Below, one piece after another: positions 58,501 through 64,000 of a DNA stretch of 64,000 nucleotides. Position 1 is the stretch's first letter. Each line of letters starts with the position of its first letter. The stretch spans positions 2,046,001 through 2,110,000 of the forward strand of contig NZ_RDTE01000003.1 in the NCBI RefSeq assembly GCF_004125265.1. Direction: 5' to 3'. The translations under genes were made by a program, and so were the position numbers. The DNA is from Streptomyces lydicus (GTDB lineage Bacteria > Actinomycetota > Actinomycetes > Streptomycetales > Streptomycetaceae). The notes beneath the pieces are model-generated. The model did not search any database and was not told where the DNA came from. It was given only the letters and a program-made list of their open reading frames with translations.

Positions 58501-61500
58501 AGCAGCCACACCAGGCGCTCGTCGGGGTTGGCCGGGCCGAGCGGCACGTAGGCACAGCCCGCCTTGACGATGCCGAGCAGGGTGACGGCCAACCACTCAG
58601 AGCGCTCCATCAGGACGCCGATCCGCGCCTCGGGGGCGACCCCGCGGGCCAGCAGGGCATGCGCGAACCGGTTGGCACGCGCGTCCAGTTCGGCGTACGT
58701 GAGGGTGGTGGCGCCGAAGGTGACGGCGGGCGCGTGCGGATGCTCGGCCGTCCTGCGGGCGATGGTCTCGACCAGGGTCGCCGGGGCCGCCGGGGCGGCG
58801 TTCTCCAGCCAGCTGCCGAGAATGTGCTCGCGCTCCGCGCCCACCAGGACGTCGTGGGAGGAGACCGGGTCCCCGGGCCGGGCAGTGAGGAGGTCCAGGA
58901 GCCGCACCAGGCGGCCGGCCAGCCGCTCAACGGTGTCCGCGTCGAACATGTCGGCGCTGTACTCGACGGCACCGCTCCAGTCGACCGGGGCGCCCTGTTC
59001 GCCGAGCCGTTCGGTCAGGGTGAAGGTGAGGTCGAACTTGGCGGCCGAGGGCGCGACCGGACGCGGCTCGACCGTGAGGCCGGGCATCCGGGCGGTCTCG
59101 GCCAGCGCCGCGCCGCCGGCGCTGTCCAGGCTCAGCGCCACCTGGAACAGCGGGTGGCGGGCGGCGGAGCGCTCCGGGCGCAAGGCCTCCACCAGCCGCT
59201 CGAAGGGCAGGTCCTGGTGGGCGAAGGCGGCCAGGTCGAACTCACGCACCCGGTCGACCAGTTCGGCGAAGCTCGGGTCCCCCGACACATCGGTACGCAG
59301 CACCAGGGTGTTGACGAAGAAGCCGACCACGTCGGCCAGCGATTCGTCGGAGCGGGAGACGACGGGCGAGCCGAGCGGGATGTCGGTGCCGGCGCCCAGC
59401 CGGGACAGCAGGGTCGCCAGGGCCGCCTGCACCACCATGAACGGGGTGGCCCGAAGCTCGCGGGCCACCCGCCCGACGCGCTCGTACAGCTCCTGCGGCA
59501 CGGCGAAGGTGTGCCGCCCCGCGCGGTGCGGGCCGGTGGCCGGACGCGGCCGGTCCACCGCCAGCGGCAGCTCCTCCGGCAGACCGCTCAACGCCTGCTC
59601 CCAGAAACGGAGTTGGCGCCCCATCTCACTGTGGTCGCCGTCGCCGAGCAGCCCGCGCTGCCACAGGGCGTAGTCGGCGTACTGCAGGGGCAGCGGTTCC
59701 CAGGTGGGGGCGGTGCCGTCCAGGCGGACCGCGTAGGCGGTGGCCAGGTCCTTGGCGAGGACGGGCATGGAGGTGCCGTCGCCCGCGATGTGATGGACCA
59801 CCACGAGCAGCACATGCTCCTCAGGTCCGACCTCGAACAGCCTTGCGCGGATGGGCACTTCAGCCGTCAGATCGAAGCCGGCGGCGGCGCCGGCCTCGAG
59901 CCGCTCGTCCAGGTCGTCCGGGCGCAGCCGCACGACGGGCAGGTCGACCGGGACCTCGGGCAGCACCCGCAGCCATGCCTCGGTGCCCTCCGCGCCCCGG
60001 TCGTCGACCAGGGTGCGCAGGCTCTCGTGCCGGGCCACCACGTCCCCGAGTGCGAGCCGCAGGCTGTCCGCGTCCAGGGGGCCGGTCAGCCGCAGCGCGA
60101 TCGGGATGTTGTAGGCGGCGTCGAGGCCGCCGAGCCGGTCGAGCAGCCACAGGCGCTGCTGCGCGTGCGAGAGCGCGATCCGCTCAGGGCGCGGCCGTGC
60201 GGTCAGTGCGGTACGGCCGGTGGTCCCGGCGCCCGCGGCGCGGCGGGCCAGGGCAGCCGGGGTCGGCGACTCGAACAGGTCGCGCACCCCCAACTCCACG
60301 CCCAGGGCCGCCCGTACGCGGGTGACCAGGCGCATCGCCAGCAACGAGTGCCCGCCGAGGTCGAAGAAGGAGTCGTCCACACCGACCCGGTCCACACCGA
60401 GCACCTCGGCGAAGGCATCCACGAGGAGTTCCTCGGCAGGTCCCGCGGGTGCGCGTCCGGCGGCGCGGACGGCGGCCCGCGGGGCGGGCAGCGCCGCGCG
60501 GTCGAGCTTGCCGTTGACGGTCAGCGGCAGCCGGTCGAGCACGACCACCGCCGAGGGCACCATGTGCGTCGGCAGCGCCTCGGCGGCCGCCTCGCGCAGC
60601 CCGGCCGCGGCGGACTGATCCGCGGTGCCGTCAGTGACCACATACGCCACCAGGCGCCGGTCCCCGGGGGTGTCCTCGCGGACCACGACGGCGGCCTGGG
60701 CCACGGACTCCGTCGCGAGCAGCGCCGACTCGATCTCGCCCGGCTCGATGCGGAAGCCGCGCACCTTCACCTGGGAGTCGGCCCGGCCCAGGTGGTCGAG
60801 CGTGCCGTCGCCGCGGCGGCGTGCCAGGTCGCCGGAGCGGTACATCCGGGTGCCGGGCGCGCCGAACGGGTCGGCGACGAAGCGGCCCGCGGTCAGTGCC
60901 GGCCGGTGGGCGTAGCCGCGGGCCACGCCCGCGCCGGAGACGTACAGCTCGCCGACGACACCGGCCGGCACCGGCCGCAGCCGCTCGTCGAGGACGTGCA
61001 CCCCGAGGTCGGGGATGCCGACGCCGATGGCCCCGGCCGTTCCCGCGCGCACCTCGGGCGCGCTCAGCGCGCGGTGGGTGACGTGCACGGTGGTCTCGGT
61101 GATCCCGTACATGTTGACCAGGACCGGGCTGTCGTCGGCGTGCCGCTCGTACCAGGGGAGCAAGCGGGCCGGGTCGAGGGCCTCGCCGCCGAAGACGACG
61201 TAGCGCAGCGCGAGGTCGGCGCCGCCCGCCTCCTCGTCGGCGCGGATCAGTTCGTTGAAGGCGGACGGGGTCTGGTTGAGGACGGTGACCCGCTCACGGC
61301 GCAGGAGGTCCAGGAACGCGGCGGGCTCCCGGCTGACGGAGTGCGGCACCACCACGAGCCGGCCACCGTGCAGCAGCGGGCCCCATAGCTCCCACACGGA
61401 GAAGTCGAAGGCGTAGGAGTGGAAAAGGGTCCAGGTGTCCTCGGCGCCGAAGCCGAACCAGTGGTCGGTGGCGTCGAACAGGCGCAGCACGTTGCGGTGG

Positions 61501-64000
61501 GTGACCACGACGCCCTTGGGGGTGCCGGTGGAGCCGGAGGTGTGGATGACGTACGCGGCGTGGCCGGCCATCGCGGCCGGCGCCGGGTCAGTGCTCTCGC
61601 GTCCGGCGAGGTCCTCGACGACGCTCTCGTCATCCAGGGCCAGCCAGGTCCCGTCGCCGCCGAGGGCGGTCACGGTGGCACGGGTGCCGACGGTGACCAC
61701 CGGCCGGGTGTCGCCCAGCAGCAGGGCCACGCGCTCGGCAGGGTAGGCCGGGTCGACCGGCAGATAGCCGGCACCGGACTTGAGGACCGCGAGCACGGCC
61801 GCCACCAGGTCGGGCACCCGGGGCAGGGCGAGGGCGACGAACCGCTCGGGCCCTGCTCCCCGTTCGCGCAGCAGGGCGGCGAGTCGGTTGGCGCGGGCGT
61901 TCAGCTCCGCGTACGTCAGGGCGCTCACGCGCCCCTGCTCGTCCTCGCCGGTGACGGCGACGGCGTGCGGGCGGGCGGCGGCGGCCCGCTCGAAGCGGCG
62001 CACGATCGTGTCCCCGTCGGCGATCGGCGCGTACGGCCCGGCGGGCGTGTGGGCCCAGTCGGTCAGCAGCGAGTGCCGCTCGTCGTCGAGGAGCACGTCC
62101 AGGTCGGTGACCGGCCGGTCGGGCTCGGCGAGGGCGGCGCCCAGCAGCCGGACCAGACGCTCGCCCAGGCGCGCTGCGGTCGACGCGTCGAACAGGTCGG
62201 CGCTGTACTCCAGGTCCACCGCGATGCCCGCGGGGGCGTCGTCGACGGTGTACCGGGGGCGCAGATGCAGGACGAGGTCGAACTTGGCCGCCTCCACGTT
62301 CAGGCGCAGCGGCTGTACGGCAAGGCCGGGCAGGTCCGCCAGGGAGTTCAGGGCGCGTGTCTCGTCGTCGCCCCATTCGAGGACCACCTGGAACAGCGGG
62401 TGGCGGGCGGCGGAACGCTCCGGGCGCAGCGCCTCCACCAGCCGCTCGAACGGCAGGTCCTGGTGGGCGAACGCGGCCAGATCCGTCCGGCGTACCCGGG
62501 TCACGAGGTCGGTGAAGCTCGGGTCGCCGGACACGTCGGTACGCAGCACCAGGGTGTTGGCGAACAGGCCCACCACGTCGGCCAGCGCCTCGTGGGTGCG
62601 GCCCGCGACCGGGGAGCCGATCGGGATGTCGGTGCCGGCGCCGAGCCGGGACAGCAGGGCCGCGAAGGCCGCCTGCACCACCATGAACGGGGTGGCCTTC
62701 ATCTCCCGTGCCGTGCGGGCGATTTCCTGGTGCAGGCCGGCGGGGACCGTCAGGCTGTGGCGGCCCGCACGGTGCGGTCCCGACGCCGGGCGCGGCCGGT
62801 CGGTGGGCAGCGTCAGCTCCTGCGGGAGACCGGCGAGCGTGCCGCGCCAGTGATCGAGCTGCCGGCCGAGCGCGGAGCCGGGGTCGTCCTCGGCGCCGAG
62901 CACCGACCGCTGCCACAGAGTGAAGTCCGCGTACTGCGGGGCGGCGCCGGGCCGTTCGGGGGTGTCGCCGGTGAGCCGGGCGCGGTAGGCGGCGACGAGG
63001 TCGCGGGCGAGCACCGGGACGGAGGCGCCGTCCCCCGCGATGTGGTGGACGACGATGAGCAACACGTGCTCCTCGGCGCCGACCGTGAACAGCTGTGCCC
63101 TGATGGGGAGATCGGTGCTCAGGTCGTAGGGCCGGGCGACGGCCGCGCGCAGGGCGCCGTCCAGTTCGCCCGGGTCGGCCACGGTCCGCTCCAGGGGCAG
63201 GCCGGCGACGACGATGCGCTGGCAGGGGCCCTCGGCGTCCTCGGCGATCAGGGTGCGCAGGCTCTCGTGCCGGGCCACCAGGTCGTCGAGGGCGGCGGCG
63301 AGTGCCGCCTCGTCGAGGGCTCCGGTCAGCCGCAGTGCCATCGGGATGTGGTACGCGGTGTTCGTGCCGTCGAAACGGTCGAGGAACCATTGGCGCTGCT
63401 GTGCGTACGACAGCGGCAGCCGCTGCGGGCGGGGCAGGTCACCGGGCGCCTCGGTGGCGCCGCGCGGGCCGTCGGCGGTGAGGCGGGCGAGCTCGCGGAC
63501 GGTGGGTGTCTCGAACACCTCGCGGACGCCCAGCTCCGTGCCGAGGACCGCTCGGGCCCGGGCGACCAGTCGCATCGCGAGCAGGGAGTGCCCGCCGAGG
63601 TCGAAGAAGGAGTCGTCCACACCGACCCGCTCCACGCCGAGCACCTCGGCGAAGACCCCGGCGAGCAGTTCCTCCGCGGGGCTCGCGGCGCCGCGTCCGC
63701 CGCCCGCGTCGTAGCGCGGGGCGGGCAGAGCGGCCTGGTCGAGCTTGCCGTTGACCGTGACCGGCAACCGGTCCAGGGCGACGACGGCTGCCGGGACCAT
63801 GTGGTCGGGGAGTGTCTTTCGCAGCCGGGCCCGCAGCGCCTCGGGCACCACCGTGGCGCCGTCGGCGGCCACCGCGTAGGCGACCACCCGGCGGTCGCCC
63901 GGCCGGTCCTCGCGGACGACGACGGCGCTCGCGGCGACCTCGGGGGCGGCCACGACGGCGGCCTCGATCTCGCCGGGTTCGATGCGGAAGCCGCGCAGTT
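55539..64000 (-). CDS. NRPS A, C-terminal part: A(end)-T-C-A-T-C-A-T-E (cut by window edge)
   Basis: About 2,820 residues are visible; the N-terminus lies right of the window. From the edge: A8-A10 of a cut A domain ([11 protein letters not shown] to [10 protein letters not shown]), T (to about 63480), C 63420-62100, A 62000-60480, T 60440-60240, C 60190-58860, A 58800-57300, T 57270-57060 (GGDSIM), epimerase 56990-55660. The first complete A domain reads DFWNVGMVHK, threonine. The second reads about DALFAGAVMK, aromatic-like but not assigned. The epimerase has [24 protein letters not shown] and FNYLGRF, so the second residue should be D. The first His of its HHxxxDG motif is Asn, while the catalytic second His is kept. 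Both complete C domains are LCL. Starter modules and lipid-accepting C domain must be further right. Confidence 0.93.
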   Translation of the reverse strand, partial: LRGFRIEPGEIEAAVVAAPEVAASAVVVREDRPGDRRVVAYAVAADGATVVPEALRARLRKTLPDHMVPAAVVALDRLPVTVNGKLDQAALPAPRYDAGGGRGAASPAEELLAGVFAEVLGVERVGVDDSFFDLGGHSLLAMRLVARARAVLGTELGVREVFETPTVRELARLTADGPRGATEAPGDLPRPQRLPLSYAQQRQWFLDRFDGTNTAYHIPMALRLTGALDEAALAAALDDLVARHESLRTLIAEDAEGPCQRIVVAGLPLERTVADPGELDGALRAAVARPYDLSTDLPIRAQLFTVGAEEHVLLIVVHHIAGDGASVPVLARDLVAAYRARLTGDTPERPGAAPQYADFTLWQRSVLGAEDDPGSALGRQLDHWRGTLAGLPQELTLPTDRPRPASGPHRAGRHSLTVPAGLHQEIARTAREMKATPFMVVQAAFAALLSRLGAGTDIPIGSPVAGRTHEALADVVGLFANTLVLRTDVSGDPSFTDLVTRVRRTDLAAFAHQDLPFERLVEALRPERSAARHPLFQVVLEWGDDETRALNSLADLPGLAVQPLRLNVEAAKFDLVLHLRPRYTVDDAPAGIAVDLEYSADLFDASTAARLGERLVRLLGAALAEPDRPVTDLDVLLDDERHSLLTDWAHTPAGPYAPIADGDTIVRRFERAAAARPHAVAVTGEDEQGRVSALTYAELNARANRLAALLRERGAGPERFVALALPRVPDLVAAVLAVLKSGAGYLPVDPAYPAERVALLLGDTRPVVTVGTRATVTALGGDGTWLALDDESVVEDLAGRESTDPAPAAMAGHAAYVIHTSGSTGTPKGVVVTHRNVLRLFDATDHWFGFGAEDTWTLFHSYAFDFSVWELWGPLLHGGRLVVVPHSVSREPAAFLDLLRRERVTVLNQTPSAFNELIRADEEAGGADLALRYVVFGGEALDPARLLPWYERHADDSPVLVNMYGITETTVHVTHRALSAPEVRAGTAGAIGVGIPDLGVHVLDERLRPVPAGVVGELYVSGAGVARGYAHRPALTAGRFVADPFGAPGTRMYRSGDLARRRGDGTLDHLGRADSQVKVRGFRIEPGEIESALLATESVAQAAVVVREDTPGDRRLVAYVVTDGTADQSAAAGLREAAAEALPTHMVPSAVVVLDRLPLTVNGKLDRAALPAPRAAVRAAGRAPAGPAEELLVDAFAEVLGVDRVGVDDSFFDLGGHSLLAMRLVTRVRAALGVELGVRDLFESPTPAALARRAAGAGTTGRTALTARPRPERIALSHAQQRLWLLDRLGGLDAAYNIPIALRLTGPLDADSLRLALGDVVARHESLRTLVDDRGAEGTEAWLRVLPEVPVDLPVVRLRPDDLDERLEAGAAAGFDLTAEVPIRARLFEVGPEEHVLLVVVHHIAGDGTSMPVLAKDLATAYAVRLDGTAPTWEPLPLQYADYALWQRGLLGDGDHSEMGRQLRFWEQALSGLPEELPLAVDRPRPATGPHRAGRHTFAVPQELYERVGRVARELRATPFMVVQAALATLLSRLGAGTDIPLGSPVVSRSDESLADVVGFFVNTLVLRTDVSGDPSFAELVDRVREFDLAAFAHQDLPFERLVEALRPERSAARHPLFQVALSLDSAGGAALAETARMPGLTVEPRPVAPSAAKFDLTFTLTERLGEQGAPVDWSGAVEYSADMFDADTVERLAGRLVRLLDLLTARPGDPVSSHDVLVGAEREHILGSWLENAAPAAPATLVETIARRTAEHPHAPAVTFGATTLTYAELDARANRFAHALLARGVAPEARIGVLMERSEWLAVTLLGIVKAGCAYVPLGPANPDERLVWLLDQVQAPLLVVDEACRERAELLGTTAAVMHAEADVSALSAEAPATSVTPERLAYLMFTSGSSGLPKGVAICHGDIVQLAADRCWDGVTARVPLHSPHAWDASVLEFWVPLLRGGEVLVAPPGDLDVADLGALIADHGITSLFLTAGLFRVLAQEIPEAFAAVRQVATGGDVVSGAAVRRVLEHAPGLCVVNAYGPTEVTVMALSHRVDPDALDPRSHSVPIGRSLDAMRHYILDDALRPVPPGVTGELYAAGAGLARCYWNRPDLTCDRFVADPYGPPGTRMYRTGDLARWTAGGLVEFAGRADEQVKLRGFRIELGEIESALTVGPGVSACAVIVREDRPGDKRLVAYTVAGPGYDRAALGAHLGRTLPDYMVPAAIVELTELPLTAAGKLDRKALPAPEFGSAGGRAAENAEEEILAGLFARTLGLPEESVDADSAFFDLGGDSIMAIQLVSAARRAGLRITGADVFTHRTVAGLARAAAAAGEPEEAEPDEPVGELPAWPMLHWLAERQVPLDRFNQTTVLHAPAELDLDRLHAVIAAVLARHDSLRLKVAVGDPGDASTWAVEVLAPDAVRAGDRVRRVAAGELSEAELTEAVRVQGEAAVGRLSPADGAMVEVVWFDRGERPGLLLVAVNHLAIDGVSWRILLPDLFRAWSDVTAGSDPGLDSGGTSLRRWAARAAERAGAPGTLAELDHWTGTLRRGRTRLGSRPLDPAHDVLGSARRLRRALPVETTRHLLTTAPAVVGAGVDDVLLAGLALAEARRRRDAHASVLIDVESHGREREGVSDLSRTTGWFTALYPVLLDTAGVDLDEAFAGGHAAGTVLKHVKEQLRAVPSEGLGYGLLRYLNPETAAAFEGLGSAGIGFNYLGRFVPGESGDWSVASDAPRPDGEDRATPLAHEIEINAYVEESPEGPRLGATWTYAASVLTEGEVGALADGWFEALTALADHAQRPDAGGLTPTDVGLIEITQSEIEEFEDELASDWEI

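Noticed and set aside
55539..64000. Assigning the D-aromatic residue as tryptophan or hydroxyphenylglycine by analogy with calcium-dependent antibiotic.
   Set aside because: The hand-read code (about DALFAGAVMK) does not match the Hpg code (for example DIFHLGLLCK) and I could not match it to a tryptophan code from memory, so only an aromatic-like guess is kept.

Overview
The window is high-GC actinobacterial DNA, almost certainly Streptomyces. Codons are strongly G/C-ending, and the left edge carries an aconitase gene and an HTH-fused MurA paralogue, both typical streptomycete chromosome genes. The rest is accessory: most of one lipopeptide NRPS gene cluster, whose assembly line runs off the right edge. 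No rRNA, tRNA, CRISPR array or intact transposase was seen.

Layout. Positions 1-6105 are flanking chromosome: aconitase with iron-box-like and TamR-like operators, an aminoglycoside-phosphotransferase-fold gene bracketed by imperfect repeats, a secreted DUF4232 protein, a GntR/DUF1648 pair, and HTH-MurA. Positions 6422-9621 hold a family 2 glycosyltransferase plus dTDP-glucose synthase and 4,6-dehydratase. Positions 9801-15999 are bounded by two MbtH genes that are base-for-base identical; between them lie a SARP/NB-ARC activator, an Fe/2-oxoglutarate oxygenase homologue with a substituted iron ligand, a flavin reductase, a TrmB/LuxR-type regulator and a small secreted peptide. Positions 16105-22555 (minus) are the lipid starter genes: acyl carrier protein, two acyl-CoA dehydrogenase-like proteins, a fatty acyl-AMP ligase and a type II thioesterase. 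Positions 22710-27892 hold an FtsX-type ABC exporter and a divergent two-component system. Positions 27955-64000 (minus) look like one long operon, transcribed right to left: three NRPS genes, an MFS exporter, a luciferase-like monooxygenase and a second oxygenase with intact iron ligands.

How it should work. The ligase activates a fatty acid and loads it on the ACP, and the dehydrogenase pair desaturates it, as in ramoplanin/enduracidin-type dienoyl lipids. The acyl chain is then condensed with the first amino acid by an NRPS region outside the window. The visible modules, read by adenylation codes I extracted by eye, suggest ...X-Thr-D-aromatic-Asp-Gly-Pro-Gly-Gly-(Ala-like)-N-methyl-Gly, released by a C-terminal thioesterase. 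Hydroxylation (oxygenases, flavin monooxygenase) and glycosylation (dTDP-hexose genes) are likely tailoring steps.

Most striking observations: a perfect 1,316-bp duplication that puts the same glycine-type adenylation domain in two NRPS proteins, with codon use unlike its surroundings; a perfect 254-bp MbtH duplication bounding a regulatory/oxidative block; a Tyr in place of the iron-binding His in one oxygenase; an unusual Gly-rich, sarcosine-terminated predicted product; and several clear inverted-repeat operators. All specificity calls are manual and should be recomputed.
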